A DNA stretch of 64,000 bases from positions 19,531,641 to 19,595,640 of the forward strand of contig NC_089589.1 in the NCBI RefSeq assembly GCF_019320115.1, read 5' to 3'. The first letter of the stretch is position 1. Every line of letters starts with the position of its first letter. Shown in pieces: positions 45,692 to 59,242 of this stretch. The stretch comes from Miscanthus floridulus (Eukaryota > Streptophyta > Magnoliopsida > Poales > Poaceae). A program made the translations under genes and the position numbers. The notes beneath the pieces were generated by a model. The model did not search any database and was not told the DNA's origin. It saw only the letters and a program-made list of their open reading frames with translations.

Positions 45692-46116
45692 TAGGTCCCT
45701 AAAATTTCAAAATCCATTTTGGATTCTGAAGTTAGTTCGGGTCCTATCAAAGTCCAAACGGTTTCGGATAGCTGACATGCTATGCTGACTCGGCTTACAT
45801 GGATCTAACAGATGAGACCCACATGTCGTTTCCTTGAAATTTGGCTTATGCTGATTCCTTGTGAGAGAAAAATAATGTTCCTTCGTTGAAAAGTACTGCT
45901 GAAGTAGTGCTGCAGAACAGGACGACGATGATTCTTATATAAAAATTGTAACATATTAATCGCGTACCAAACTTGTCGTCTTAGAAAAATCATATCCTTT
46001 TTGTATAGTGTTGGATAAAGATACTTTGTATATAAAATTATAGATCTCAATGGGATATATATATATTTATAGTTTTGAATTTTGTCATTTGAGGGCCATG
46101 TATAGCCGTGTAGGAG
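45692..46116. other. Short intergenic stretch
   Basis: AT-rich sequence between the Stowaway MITE and the next LTR. No feature is supportable. Confidence 0.4.
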
Positions 46117-47079
46117 TGTCGGGTATCGATATTAGGGATACCCAAAGCAAGAAAGTTAGCGCCCACGCTGACTTCCCCGCATGGCTCATGACGTTTTAAA
46201 AGGTCTCGTCGACCTCGAGGCCGCGGGCTCCGTCGCGCCTAACCTCGAGGCCGCGGGCTCCATCTCGCCGGACCCATTGGGTGCGGGCTCCGTCTCGCCC
46301 GACCCTAAGGACGCGGGTTCTGTCTCGTCCGACGGGGACCCATATCGCCGCCAACCACTCTAGGTCCAAGCGTATGGGCCTGGGTCAAAACTCTGACGCC
46401 AGGGAAGAGGCTGGCATGCCTTGATGTAACCCGTGGCTATGACGGGCCATGCCTAGGAATTCACATCAAGAACAGTGTCGGGCGTGCCGGTGCTGTTCTG
46501 TCTAATCCTCGTATGGACGCTGACAGGCTGTGTCAGTTCACCACGACGTCCGCCGGGACAGAGTGGAACACCATGACCGGCAGATAACGCCTGCGCATGG
46601 CGCTAGTGACGAATAGGGCCGCGACATGGAGCCGTCCCTGTTGACATCTACAGGATCGGCGGGACCCGCATGAAGAACAAGAAGGACCCGACAACCCTGG
46701 AAGCCTTCTTCTCTCTCTTGTTCTTCTCCTTTTCCTCCTCTGTAATCCACGCTTTCCCTTCGTCTATAAAAGGGGAATGCATGGCGCCCCATTAAGGGGA
46801 AGATCGGGACATAAGAGCACGACATGAGCATACGACTGAGCGGACAAAGCGAGCTCTCAGCACCTGTTCACTCCTTCTACCAGAGACTTGGGATCCTCTC
46901 CCTCTCTCGCATGTTTGTAACCCCTACTGCAAACCAAGTGCCGGTAACACGAGCAGCAGCAAACTGGACATAGGGACGTTCCGTCCGAACCAGTATAAAT
47001 CCTTGTGTCCTCCGAGCACACCATCCGAGCCAGACGCGAAAATACAAATTTACTCGTCGATGGTCCGAAAACACCGACA
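46117..47079 (+). repeat. 5' LTR of second gypsy element
   Basis: Starts TGTCGGGTATCGATATTAGG and ends AACACCGACA. A TATA box (TATAAAAG) lies at 46765-46772. 46205-46345 is a roughly 30-bp GC-rich minisatellite (GCGGGCTCCGTCTCGCC core). The paired LTR is outside the window, so the boundary rests on TG...CA and the primer site. Confidence 0.82.
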
Positions 47080-47135
47080 GTTGGCACGCTAGGTAGGGGC
47101 TTTTTGCGCGTTTCGACATCCACATCAGGCCTCGG

Positions 47136-49562
47136 ATGGCTAGTCACGGCATTAGCTGGGTCCCGAGCGCGCACGTGCGCTTCGGGAACCTAGACTTCAT
47201 CGTTATGACGGAGGGAGAGTTGGCGCAGGTTCCTGCCACCGTCCAGCCTCTCCACTCCACCGGCCTCGACGCGATCGCCGAGACGCTTGAGGAGCTACAG
47301 CTGCACGCACCGGAGGCCCGCGCACCCGAGAGCGACCAGCTCCTCGGCTTCGACTACCGGAGGCTAGAGTGCTAGCTCTACGCCTTCCTAGGACCCCGAC
47401 CGTCCTGAAAGGACCTGCACCGCCTTACCTTCTTATTTGCCAATGTCATGACGCAGTTTGCCGGAGGAGAGCCGCTCTCCCTGGAATACCTCATCCGGAG
47501 CACCCCGACAGCGCTCCCATCTGGATTACGCAACGCCGCAGAGACCGTTGGCCACCTTGTGGCACAGCGCACGCCCCCATCCCCTACGAACGACGAGTTC
47601 ATAGGGAAGACCGAATACATCATGGAATCTTTCCAGGACCTTCTCGCTGGAGAATTAGAGTCGCCCTCCGACTCTGACTCCTGCAGGGGAAGCCATCACC
47701 CCTCGCGAGAATGTTTCATGGCAGGTACCCCCCAAGGGATACATCGAAAGCATCCATGAGGGAGGGGCTACCCCAATAGATGACCTCGATGATGAGGTTG
47801 AGGGGGATGCAGGAGCCCCACCTCGCCTATGGGTAGAGCAGCTAAGGGCGTGGCACCAAGAGCTCGAAGAAGCATGACTCCAGCTGGAGCAGGAACGCGC
47901 GGAGCTTGAGCGAGAGATCGAGTGCCACGGAGATGGTGGACATGCGCGTGCTGTGGCCCGCGACGTGAATCGGAGGATCATCGAGGACAACGAAGCCCTC
48001 CAACACTTCACCCCGGGCAAGCCAGAACATCACTGCCACTACGGCCTTGCTCCGGGGCTTTTAGGGCCCGCGACACCAGAAGATTGTCGGGCCCATCGCG
48101 AGATTCGCACGCTACTCGAGCGTGCGGCGGCGCAGCAGGCCGAGAGCACGCTGTCCGACGATGTGAGCTCGACGCCAGCTAGTGCGTGCCCTTAGAGCGA
48201 CCCGACAGGGACATGTCAGTCCACCAGGCGCAGCAAGGTGGCAGGCCGCGCGTCGCGGCCCTCGGTGCATAAGTGTCTCGGCCTCCACCGTGACGCGCGC
48301 AACACCCAGATGCCCGTAGGCATGCCCGCGGCGATGAGAGGGAGGAGGCTAGCCGTAGCTACCACCCTCATCGTGGCGAACGCTACGACAACGGCGAGGA
48401 CCGAAGCCTAAGCCCCAACTTGTCGGGACCTCAGGCCATTGGCCGACACATCCTCAACTCCGTCTTCCCACCGCGGTACCGACCGCCGACCAACATCCTC
48501 AAATACTCCGGAAAAACAAACCCCAGACCATGGCTCGAGGATTATTGGCTTGCTTGTCAAGCCGGTGGAGTAGATAGTGACAATTTCATTATCCGCAACC
48601 TTCCATTGTTCCTGGCCGATTCGGCACGAACATGGTTGGAACACCTTCCACCTAACCGAATCCAAAGTTGGGCGGACCTAAAAGAGATCTTCGTGGGAAA
48701 CTTCCAGGGCACATATGCGCGTCTTGGGAACCCATGGGATCTCAAAAACTACCGACAGAAGTCTGGAGAAACTCTTCATGGGTACATCCAGCGCTTCTCC
48801 CGGCAGTGCAATGAGCTACCCGACATCGCCGACGCCGATGTTATAGGAGCTTTCCTGTCTGGGACCACCTATGAGTCCCTGGTTCACAAGCTAGGATGTA
48901 AGGGCCCGTGAACCACCAAGGAGCTCCTCGACATCGCCACCAGCCACGCCATGGGCGAGGTGGCGGTCGAGGCGATTTTTGACCGCCCCAAGGGCAAGGC
49001 AAAGCGGGACGCCGGCGCCGACGAAGGCGCCTCCAACCGCCCCAACAAGAAGAAGAACAAGCGGTGGCATGGGAGCTCGCTCGTGGCCACCGAGGGTACC
49101 CCGGACCACTTTGAGAAGCTGCTCGAAGGGCCATGCCCGAACCATGCTTTCTCCATCAAGTACCTATACAAGGACTGCGTCCTTATGAAGCGGTTCTTGT
49201 CCAGAGGCTCCAAGAAGGGGGAGCATAGGAAGGAGCCGAAGCCGGCCACAGATGACACCGAGGGGAAGGACGGTGGATTTTCGATGCTGGATGGCTGCCT
49301 CATGATCTTCGAAGGGTCGGTGGCCTACTTCTCCAAGAGCCGCCAGAAGCTTGCGCGCCGTGAGGTCTATACGGCTAAGCCGGCCGCGCCTTCCTTCCTT
49401 CGATGGTCGGAGTGCGCCATAACCGTTGATCGGTCCTACCATCTGGAAAGCGTCCCACAGCCGAGAAGATACCCGCTCATGGTCGACCCGATCATCGGAC
49501 ATGAAGCGGCTCACCAAGGTGCTGATGGATGGAGGCAGCGGCCTCAACATCATGTACGTTGA
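47136..49562 (+). pseudogene. Gag of second gypsy element
   Basis: Starts near MASHGISWVPSAHVRFG (47136). The N-terminal part is broken by TAG near 47373, TGA near 47405 and further frame changes. The capsid-type retrotransposon gag domain is in one frame from 48420 (YSGKTNPRPWLEDYWLAC, WADLKEIFVGNFQGTY, LHGYIQRFSRQCNELP) to TGA 48909-48911, then continues (TTKELLDIATSHAMGE) with Lys-rich sequence (RPNKKKNKRWHG) and CPNHAFSIKYLYKDC. A shift near 49500 leads to the protease. Confidence 0.82.
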
Positions 49563-49983
49563 AAACGCTCGATGCCATGGGCATCGACCGATCACGCATC
49601 CGATCGACTGGGGCACCTTTCCACTGGCATCGTGCTTGGAAAGCAGGCTGTGCCACTTGGGCAGATCGATCTGTCCATCACCTTCGGGAATCCAACCAAT
49701 TATAGGACGGAGACCCTTACTTTGAGGTGGTCTGGTTCCACAGGACCTGCCACGCCATCATGGGACGTCCATGCTACGCGAAGTTCATGGTGTCCCCAAC
49801 TACACCTATCTGAAGTTGAAGATGTCGGGTCCATGCGGGGTCATCACCATCGGCACCTCCTTCTAGCGCGCCTACGAGTGCGAGGTCGAGTGCTACGAAC
49901 ACAGCCGCTGCAATTGTCGCCTCCAAAAAATTTACGGCCATCAGGGAGGTCGTCGAAGAAGCGCCCGACCCCAAGAGGTCAAC
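49480..49983 (+). pseudogene. Aspartic protease region of second gypsy element
   Basis: After a frame change the motif VLMDGGSGLNIMY (49516-49555) is the retropepsin active site in its Tat form. Downstream, in another frame, CHAIMGRPCYAKFMV and NYTYLKLKMSGP are the usual C-terminal protease segments. The reading is then cut at 49983 by the inserted solo LTR. Confidence 0.75.
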
Positions 49984-50459
49984 TGTAACACCCCTAGTGT
50001 TACGAGCTTATTTAGCACCGCGATTTAGGCCTAAGTAAAATTTTCAAAACGAGTTTCTCGGATTTTTGATTTAAAGCGTACTCAACGTGATGAGTGAATC
50101 ATGTGACTTAATTTTGTGGACTCAAATAAACGCCCAAGTTAAATTACTCAGCGTGTAATGATATTCAGGAATGTCGAACGACAATTCTGGCCAATCGATA
50201 GCGAACGGTTTGTTCTATTAGATTAAGCATGAAAAGAAACTTTTATAAATAAAATAAAATCCATTGATAAATAGAACGATATACATATATATAGCTTTTG
50301 AATCAAATTTAAATTTGAGCTTTGTTGAAATTTTCCTGTGGCTTGACGTTGCAAATTGTCTAAATTAGTAAACCGTTATATATATACACCTTATGACGAT
50401 AACTTAAAACAAAAAAGGGCAAACATACTCCTATAGTGGCGCTAGTGCAGCTCTGTCCT

Positions 50460-51790
50460 CTCTGTACAAGTTGACCGACTGTTGCTTGCTCTTTCTTCTC
50501 TCATGCGTCTGTCTTCCGTGTCTCCCTTGCTTTGCCTCTGTCTGCCCTGTCTGCCCCTGTCTTGTCTCTATCTGTCCTCTGTGCCGCGTCGTGCACTCTC
50601 TCCTCTCTCTCTGTCCTTTTGCTGCACTGCATAAGGACGCCCCGGCAGCCCACGCCTGCCCTCGTGCGCCTATCTGCTGCCCTCGTGCGCCTTAAGCTGA
50701 AGACTGAGCTACTCCGTCTCCCTCTCCCTTCCTCTGCTTGTCCGCACCGCCGTTGCCCGGCTCGGACGCCGAGCCCCGCGAAGCCCTCGGCCGCTGCCCC
50801 GCCTGTGCCCACAGCGCCATTTTTCTTTCTCACCGAGGCTAGCGCGTGGCTCTGCCTCGCTTCCTCTCCTCCGCGTGCAGCACCCCGCCTCGCTGCCATC
50901 CGTCATTGGCCCTCGCGAGCACGCGCGCGAGCCCCATGGCCGCACTAGACTCTAGCCCTGCCTCTCCCAGGCACCAACGCCTCCCCGCGTGTGGCTCCTG
51001 CTCTGCCTTGCGTCCTCTCCACCGCACGCAGGCGCAACCGAGCCCTCGGCCCACGTCGGAACATGGCCATGGCGCTGCTCCTGCCGGGTCCCGCCGCGTC
51101 CCGTGCCGCGACTCCGCCTCGGCCCGTGCCTTCCTCCTCGTGCGCGCGCCACCACTGCATGGACCTGCGCCGCTCCACCTCGCAGCCACCGCGCCTCTCG
51201 CCACTCCACCTCATAGCGCCGTTTTCCCTCCCCGGCACCTCCTCCGCACGTCGCTGCTCGTCGGTGCCACGTGCATCTCTCCCTCGCTGCCGGCACCGCC
51301 ACGACCACGTGCACCGGCGCCTCTCCTTCTTCCTCCCCGCGCCACGTCTTCGTTGTTCGCGGCCACCGCCGTCGGTCTGTCTATGGGCACGAGCTCCTCA
51401 GCCGTGCGAGGCCTGCTGCTCCACGGTGTCATCATTCTCAGGCGCCTCCTTCACCTCTAACCAGCTCCCAGCGCCGTTGCCGCCGCGCGCCCAGCCATCA
51501 CAGCTCGCACGGTTGGATAGCTGGGGACCCACTCGGGTCTTGCCGTGGCCAAGCGTGGTCGCGCGGGCTCCTATGCCCCTCACCGGCGTGTTCCCGCCGT
51601 CAGGTCATGCCTCGTGCGCGCTGCTCTTCTGCACCGATGCTCCCTGCTGTTGTCCGTGCTAGTGCTCTGCTCCTCTGCTCCGTGCTCTGCCTTGAGGATG
51701 ATGGAAAGGTAGAAATGGACTTGAACGCAAATAGAATATTTTACCGGGTTCACTTTACAAAAAACGCTAGACTCGTAGATTCGTAAAAAG
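50460..51790. other. CT- and GC-rich block inside the solo LTR
   Basis: Starts with TCTCTCTGTCC-like pyrimidine runs, then very GC-rich sequence with many overlapping open frames on both strands. None shows a domain or a convincing codon pattern. I read it as transcribed but non-coding LTR leader sequence. Confidence 0.5.
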
Positions 51791-53355
51791 GGGCTTAGTT
51801 GATTTAGAAAGAACTCAGAGGCCTCATCGCTAAGTGCCGCCGCTGCGTCCGCTTGGGCCGGCCTATCGTCGCCCTGGTTGGGCCGCTGGCCGCGCGCCCC
51901 GACTAGGCCTCTGGCAGCGCGCGCGTCGTGCCCTGTCTGGGTCTTTTTGCCTCGCGCTGGGCCGGCCGGTTGACCGCGCGCTTGGGCCACTCATGCGGTT
52001 ATCACCGTTGCTGGGCCGCCGCGCTGTCATCGCTGCTGTTGGGCCATTGCCGCCGACCCTTTCTATTTTCTAAATGCTTTTCTAATATAGGGTTCTAGTT
52101 AACTTGTAAAATTCGTAGTAAATCATAGAAAAATCATAAAAATGCCAAACCAATTTTGTTGAGCTTCTAAAATCAGGATATACCTGTTAGTATATTTTAT
52201 TCACATAGTTTGATAATATTCTTGGAAGCTATATAATTAATTTAAGGTACTTAATATTGTAAAATATAAACTTGTTGGAATTTCCATGATAAGTTGGTAA
52301 TATTGTTGAATCTAAAATTGTTACAGTAGGTTCCTAACAATATTAGGTACTCACTATAATTTTTGTAGCTCCAGAATAATTAGCTTGCTAGGTAGATAAT
52401 GATGCTCTATTTCAGATAATGATTAAATCGATAGAATAAAATAAAGAAACAACTTGGGTTTGTATAACTAAAACAATTGTTGGGAAGGAACGCCCTATTC
52501 GATAACAAGGATACGTAGACCAACGCTAGAGCTATCTTGTTAGCTTGTGAGGCGGGATCGATTTTCTAAGCATTTCGGCTGTCGTTGATTATTTACATCT
52601 ATGCATTTGCATCAATGCATGTCATATAGGTACGATGATGGGTCAATGGATCGATTGAAGGATGATTGGGAATCCGAGGATGGTGTAATGGTATTCTCTC
52701 CAGGAGATGATGCATTGGGCCTTCTATCTAGTTGATGGTGGATGATCTGAAGATGCAGATACTAACTTTTTAATATATCTTACCTAGGCAAGCCCCGGTG
52801 CATAACCCCTACTTTTCTGCAGTTTAAATTATATTTGTGCATTAAGTTTTAAGGAGTTGAATGGAACCCACTTGCATATATATCTTTATCCTATGAGTCT
52901 TACTAGTATGACATGATCGTGTAGATTGCTATGCTACAGGACTCCGGTAGAAGTCAAGTGATTGCCTATCACTCGCGAGATATAGGAAATATATTATTGG
53001 ATTATCATCACTTGGAAAATATAAATGGTGGAAAGGAAAAATGGTGACCGGGCAGGGATATGGTCTGGGTATTGGTGGGTGTAAGAGGTTAATGACGCGG
53101 GGCATGGCTTGGTTACACTGCTTTCCCTGTCTGTGTCGGTTAAGGACCGGTCGTTGCATAAGCCATCGAGGTAAGTCACAGACTTATTATCCCGAGCACA
53201 TACTTGGGGTATGGGCGCTTGGAAGACTTGTTGCTCTCTTGTCGTGGATCCGGCTCTTTCTGGACCGACTGTCAGGGTTTTTTTTGGTGGAGGAGGTCCT
53301 TGCACCGCAATGAGTCTGGGACTTAGGGGCAGGGGATTGGAGTCCCAATTTGGAG

Positions 53356-53620
53356 ATTTTTTTTAATTTTAACACTTTTTTAAACTAATTTTAAATCTAA
53401 CACACTCATTTTTTAAACTAACACTTTTGGCCGCGCCTATTGCCCTGGCGCGGCCAAATGCCTGTGCCGCGCCATGCATGGTGGCACGACAGAGGTCTGA
53501 CGTGGCGGCGACCAGAAGCGCTGACCGCTGACGTGGCAAGGCTCTGCCACGCCACCGATCTTGGCGCGGCAGTGCCGCGCCCTGATCCGTGGCACGGCAG
53601 AGCCGGGTATAACCCCGCGG
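53356..53620 (+). repeat. Left terminal inverted repeat of MULE
   Basis: Pairs with 59850-60116. The inner portion is rich in GC palindromes (GGCGCGGCAGTGCCGCGCC) and probably carries the promoter of the left gene. Confidence 0.88.
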
Positions 53621-54013
53621 CCAATCCCGCTGCCCGAGCAGCAAAGCCGCCTAGGCGTCGCTCCCGCGCCCGCCCGTTGCCAAGCACGCCTCCCTTCCAT
53701 TCGCCGGCTGCCTCCCTCCCTCCTCGTCCTAGTTCAAGGTAATGACGCACATTTTATTTTCGTTTGAACGGTGGATAGGATATTATGAATGGGAGTTAAG
53801 GTTAGTAGGGAAATTATGTTTGGGAACTATGGTGAAGATATTAGTTTGATTTTGTCAATGTTAAGGTTAATTATTTAGTTAGAAGTATGTTTGCCATGTA
53901 TATTTTTTTTGCTATAATTGTTGTTTATAATATTTTAGTTGCATTGCAAATGATTACTTTTTTCATTAATTTGCGTTGTTTTAATTGATGTTTAATTTGA
54001 ACCGTTTTATTAG

Positions 54014-55858
54014 ATGGAAGACATGTTTCGGGAGCAGTTATGGCGAAAACGGGGTCGTCCTAGAGAAATGTACCCCGACGAGTCTAGCAAAGATGCCCCC
54101 GTCCCTCCTGAACTCCCTATCCCTAATTGTGACTATGGTCGTCCGGCCGACGTGTTTTAATCGAGACATCCGGACACAGCGGCTCGTTGCTTCTACACGT
54201 GTAGTCGTTTTAATGTAAGTAATTGTTTCCACTATCTTTTTCTTCTTCATTTGTATTACTAGATTACTAATATTTTGTTGAATTTTGGTTGTGTAGGACC
54301 ATGAGAGGTGCCTTTTCTTTCAGTGGATCGACGGTGCAAACAAGTTTGACCCCAGGTACCTCCTTTTCGATGATTGGTGGAGAGGATGACAACCACGAGA
54401 GCACTTCGAGCGGTGGGTTCCACCTCCCCCTAACCCCCCTCCAATGATGGCTAAGGAGAAGCACTTAGCCGTAGTTAGATGACTCGAGGAACCTCCTCTG
54501 TGCCATTACGGAGACCGAGCCGTGATAAACCCTGACAATACATTGGAGTTTATGTGTCCAAACAAGCATGAAGTAAGTGCAAAGTATATGTGTTGAAATG
54601 TTGAGCTATATGTGTCATGTACTAATGTCACATTATTTAGGTGTATTCAATGGTGAAGTGTCATTTCAAGGAGTGGTTGTATGGTCCTAAGAACAAATGG
54701 CCCGAAGAACCTCCAAAAGCAAAACAAAATAAGAAAGAAAGGTTAATTTACAAACCACCACCAGTCAAGTGCGAATGTGGTGTTAATTCTAACTATGGCC
54801 TAGTCCCTTCGGAGCTTGGAATAGGTCATTATTGCTGCCATATGGTTGAGTATGAAGAGGTTCATTATTTTTGTGGTAAACATGAAATCGTATTTTGTTT
54901 CTTTTGCTAAGACATATATGATATAATACTTCTTTTGAACAAAGCGGTAGGAAATGCAGGTGGGAATGTTACGATGGTCAAGCTAAGTTCTTGGATGAAC
55001 TGAAGAAGAGGCAACTAATTGCAAGGAAGAGGGGATATGGACCTGACTACGTCAACCTATTCGTTAAACATCACAAAGAAAAGATACATGAGTTTGCTAG
55101 ACAACGCGGTATTTGTAACCCGATCGATGTTGGGCTTAACAAATGGGGATTGGAGAGGTGGATGACATTAGAGGAGGAGAGGGCAAGGAAGGACAAAAGG
55201 GAGGAGACAAGAGTACAGATGCAGGTCTTGAACGAGCATGTTGATGCATTATGTTGCAGTGAGTGCTTGAATGCCTTTTTTCGTTGCCTGATTTTAAATG
55301 TAATATAATCGCATTGCTAACTGATTGCATTTTATACATGAAGGGACTGGTTGCAGCGAGGATCATGCCGCAGAGGTGGCTCGTGCAAGGTATGAGGAGA
55401 AGAAGTTAGATGAGCATAGATCACGAGCTGGTCGCACCGTTCAATCCCCGATTGTGTTGTTTGATGAGGGGGACGAGGATGAGGATGACACTGGCAGACT
55501 TAGTGACCTAATTGCACTAGCAGAGGCTGGCTTGTAGGTGGTGGAGGATGAGGACAACACTGGCAGACTGAGCGAGCTCATCACTCTAGCAGAGGCGGGC
55601 TTGCAGGCGAAGGAGGATGAGGACAACACTGGCAGACTGAGCGAGCTCATCGCTCTAGCAGAGGTGGGCTTATAGGCGGAGGAGGATGACGACACGTTCT
55701 TCACTCAGGCCGCAGCGGCCACAGATGAAGCGGAGGCCACTTACTACAGGCGATAGGCAGGTCAGAGCAACGCATGTGAGCCTAGCCACAGCAACAGGGT
55801 TGTGGTTGAGGATTGGTACTCGGACAACGAGTTGCTTACTCAGTATATTTCTGACTGA
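54014..55858 (+). pseudogene. MULE second gene: GRF-like zinc-finger protein with acidic repeats
   Basis: Proposed exons are 54014-54214, 54297-54572, 54641-about 54870, about 54947-55259 and about 55345-55858, each with GT/AG borders (GTAAGT donors after exons 1 and 2). The N-terminus is MEDMFREQLWRKRGRP. A segment with HPDTAARCFYTCSRFN joined to DHERCLFFQWIDG resembles the GRF-type zinc finger of plant proteins. Then come CECGVNSNYG and CRWECYDGQAKF, more Cys-rich parts, a basic helical region (LIARKRGYGPDYVNLF) and three 23-residue acidic repeats. Stops in this copy are TAA 54158, TGA 54387, TGA 54480, TAG 55535, TAG near 55673 and TAG near 55755. Its role is unknown. By position it matches mudrB of maize MuDR, without evident sequence kinship. 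Confidence 0.65.
55470..55690 (+). repeat. 69-bp in-frame tandem repeat
   Basis: Three copies with core ACTGGCAGACTGAGCGAGCT (starts 55490, 55559, 55628) encode EDEDNTGRLSELI-LAEAGL. The period is exactly 23 codons, so the repeat grew while the frame was under selection, or at least without breaking it. Confidence 0.85.
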
Positions 55859-55929
55859 GGGTTTTTGATTGCAGCGTCTGTTAGTTCCATGCTTTATTAA
55901 TGATCAATGTAGCTTTGTAGTAGAAATTC

Positions 55930-56130
55930 TATTGTGTTGTCTTATATTCCATTTAAACTTCTGATGTATTGTACCCATGTATCATGTACTCAGATTACCC
56001 ATGAGTTGTTGTCGGTGCAAATAAATTGAGTTGTTGTCGGTGCTGTACAATTCTAGTGACGCAGACGGACACCAGCCAGCTACAATTGAGTTGTTGTCGG
56101 TGCTGTACAAAAGTACAAGTGCTGTACAAA
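55930..56130. repeat. Small direct repeat between the convergent MULE genes
   Basis: GAGTTGTTGTCGGTGC occurs at about 56003, 56030 and 56088, twice followed by TGTACAA. It lies where the two transcripts converge and may mark their 3' ends. Confidence 0.6.
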
Positions 56131-56189
56131 ATGAACATGAAGCAAATAAATGGACGACAAGTTGCCATACAACATTTTCATTGGTTTAT

Positions 56190-59100
56190 GAGTCTACAAG
56201 TTTTCGACGACAATATTCGTTCGACATAAGTTCGACGTAATGAACCTCATCGTCCGGTAGAAGAAGGGGGTCGTCGTACTCCACATCAAGAAGGGGAATC
56301 AGCTGGTGCGCCGTGGGAGGGGCCATCCTGTTACAAAATGATACACAATGGGTTAGAGTATTCGAATTAACAATTTTCAGATTAACATTATGTAGCATTG
56401 CAAAATTTGAACTACTTGTTACAAAATATGAAATCACCTGCTGTCTTCTATGCCAGTTAGCCTTGTGGCCAGATTGTTTGCAAACGAAGCAAAGATTCCT
56501 GCCACGGGTCTCGTTGAAGTCTCCCCCACCGTACATGTCTTCGCCGTACCCTCTCATAGCGTCCATGTCCCCCTTCAGTCGCTTCTTCTTCCTCCTACCC
56601 TTTCCTACCTTCATTAGATCCGGATGCGGCACGTAGTCGTAACCATTATAAGGTGGCCACTGTGTCGGGTCATGGTATGGCTCGAAGCTCATCTCCCAAA
56701 TACTAACGGTGTTCGAACGAAGATACAAGGGTGACATATATGGTAGATCCTCATAGTTGTACCCGCGAACCCTACATGCCGTGATCATATGAGAGCAAGG
56801 GGCATGCATGATCCGAGGGACGTTGCAACTACACTCTACCTTTTCAAGATCAACTCCGTAGTTTCATCCACCATAACGTTCGCCGTCCAAGCTTGTGCCA
56901 CCCTTGCCCCGTACACTAAAGATATGGCGGCAGGGTCCATACGGCTCAGCGGTGTGCTGCTTGGCCAATTCCTCAGCCTCCTTCAAATGTTCAGCTCCAG
57001 CCTTTCCAAAACGCCCCTGCTCAGCTATATTCCTCTGCACAAGCTCCCACCTCTTCATAAAATATTCATTGCACTTATGAAAGGAGAACTCAACAATTCC
57101 GGACACAGGCAACGATCGAACTCCGATGAATATACGGTTAAAGGACTCCGAGGAGTTAGTGGTCATGATGCCATACCTGAAACCCCTGTCGTCATATGCT
57201 AACGCCCACTAAGCCTTCTGTTCCATCTGCGCCTCTAACCGGGCCTTTCCTGCTGCATTTACCACCTTGTCTAGTTCTCTCTTTGTCTCCTTGAACTGGT
57301 GCTCTGTACGTACACAACATAGAGCCTTTACCTTGTCACATACCTCCTGCTTCCGCTGACGCCATTAGAAATTAGCGGCAAAGTGTCTCATGCACCATCT
57401 ATGTACTAGAGGCAGGAACCCCTCTATATGCTCAGCTGCAGCATTAAGAAGCCCTGCGTGACGGTCGGAGATCAAACATATAGTGCGAGTTGGGCCAAGC
57501 ACTTGCACACGTAGAAGCCGCATGAACCATGACCATGATTCATTGTTCTCTCCCTCTGCCAAAGCAAATGCCACGGGTACTATCTGGTCCTCAGGATCAA
57601 CATCAGCAGCCATCATCAAGGTGCCCCTATACTTTCCTATTAGGAAAGTGCCATCAACAAGTACGACTGGTCGACAAAACTAGAATGCATGTTCTGTTTG
57701 CGCAAACGACCAGAACACACGATAGAGGACATGCCTCAATGGGTCTCGAAAAAACATCCCTTCAGTGTCCACAAACCATTTCAAGCCAGGGTTGTAATAA
57801 TGCATTGCACATAAGATGCGGGGCACCCTGTTGTACGCTTCCTCCCAAGTACCCCATCGAATCGCCAGAGCAATTTGCTTAGCACGCCAAGCCTTTCCGT
57901 ACGTCACATCGTACCTAATGAATCCTGATATGGACTGTTGTAAAGAAGACACCGAGATGTCGTTATTGTCATCAATGAGCCCCAATATACGATGGGCAAG
58001 GTAACGTGCAGTGAGCTGCTGATGATTTTCCTTCCCCCTATTGTCTAGGCAAGTGTGGGGTTCAACAACTTTAGTTATCCTCCACTTGCCATCACTCTAT
58101 CTCCTTCGTGCATTTAACCTCCATAGACAACTGTTTTTGCATATCAAGTGGTACCTCAACTCCTGGTCCGAATGAGTGACGGTGTACGGTCTATGGTGGT
58201 ACACAACATAGTCCTGAAGGAAGAGTTTCATCTCTGACATTGTGTTGAATATCATCCCCTTTCTAAGGGTTTCTTTCTCATGGTTATACAATGAATTCCT
58301 ACACAGCTGGAGACCGGTATCACAAACTGCCATATCCGTCATGCTGACATCCCTATAGTTTGGAACGCCCCTGAAAGGTACGTTCTTGGACCTTAGTTGC
58401 TCAAGCTCAGTCGCTGTGTAAGGTGGTGGTGGAACATACTACTACGCTTTGCTAATTCTGGCCCATGAATCATAGGGGGTATCATCTGTAGCCAAATCTA
58501 TGACTAGTCTACCCTGAGCATGGACACCTTGCAAAACCTCAATTGGTATTGGTAATGGCATAGTATGAACCAGTACTAGCATGGCATTAGCCGTTGTTGC
58601 AATAGCATCTGTACCTCCTTGGTCATCATCAGAATCGTCTGAATCACTACTAACTACATCACCGATCCTGTCCTCCTCCTCCTGCTCCTCCTCTTCCCAT
58701 TTGAACTCATTCACATCGAAGTCATTGCTTATACAGCCTACTACAGTTGAATGAAACTGCTCCTGCATCAACTGACCATCCAAATCCATGTTATCCTGAG
58801 TTGCTTCCCCTTCGACCCCTAATTCTTTTCCATTGCCTCCAAAACCATCAATAGACGGGCCGTCCTGAACACCATGCATCATGTACCCATTCTCCACCAC
58901 CACCTCAGCCATGGGCACATTGGAACCTTGGAGAACCCTAGTGTAGCAGGACCAGTGAGCAGGGTCGCGCAAGGGCATGAGGACATAGTGTGCCCTAGTC
59001 TTTCCAGTATCAAACCTCCCCTTCAGTGTGAAATCTCCGCCAAACTTTATATTCAAACGGACACAAAGGTCATTGAAGCTAGGAGGTTCATCAAACCATT

Positions 59101-59242
59101 CCAATTCTTCTTCCATATCCTCAAACATACCATCCTCTCTCCTAACACTTCCTCCGTACAAAACTCTAACACAACAATCCATCTGCAAAAGCATTTCAAG
59201 AAACTTCATTAAGTCGTCAAAATCATCGTACGTAATGTCCAT
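56190..59242 (-). pseudogene. MURA-type MULE transposase (single frame with point stops)
   Basis: ATG 59242 (MDITYDDFDDLMKFL). Order: N-terminal domain (about 59240-58990), acidic stretch (FKWEEEEQEEEDRIGD), MuDR DNA-binding domain (near 58340-58100: GMIFNTMSEMKLFLQDY, HLICKNSCLWRLNAR), MULE transposase domain (58000-57360: VLVDGTFLIGKY with first Asp, CLISDRHAGLLNA with second Asp, VHRWCMRHFAANF with the C-H pair), SWIM zinc finger (CSCNVPRIMHAPCSH, about 56835-56790) and a zinc knuckle (CFVCKQSGHKANWH) before a short last exon (56327-56190). All parts lie in one frame. Breaks are stops only: 58441-58439 plus 58444-58442, 58099, 57682, 57367, 57211 and 56866. It excises and moves the element. 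Confidence 0.9.

Noticed and set aside
50480..51790. Several open frames of 60-220 codons in a GC-rich block on both strands
   Set aside because: Overlapping frames on both strands, Pro/Ala/Arg-rich with no domain. Stop codons are rare in such composition, and the block lies within the presumed LTR.
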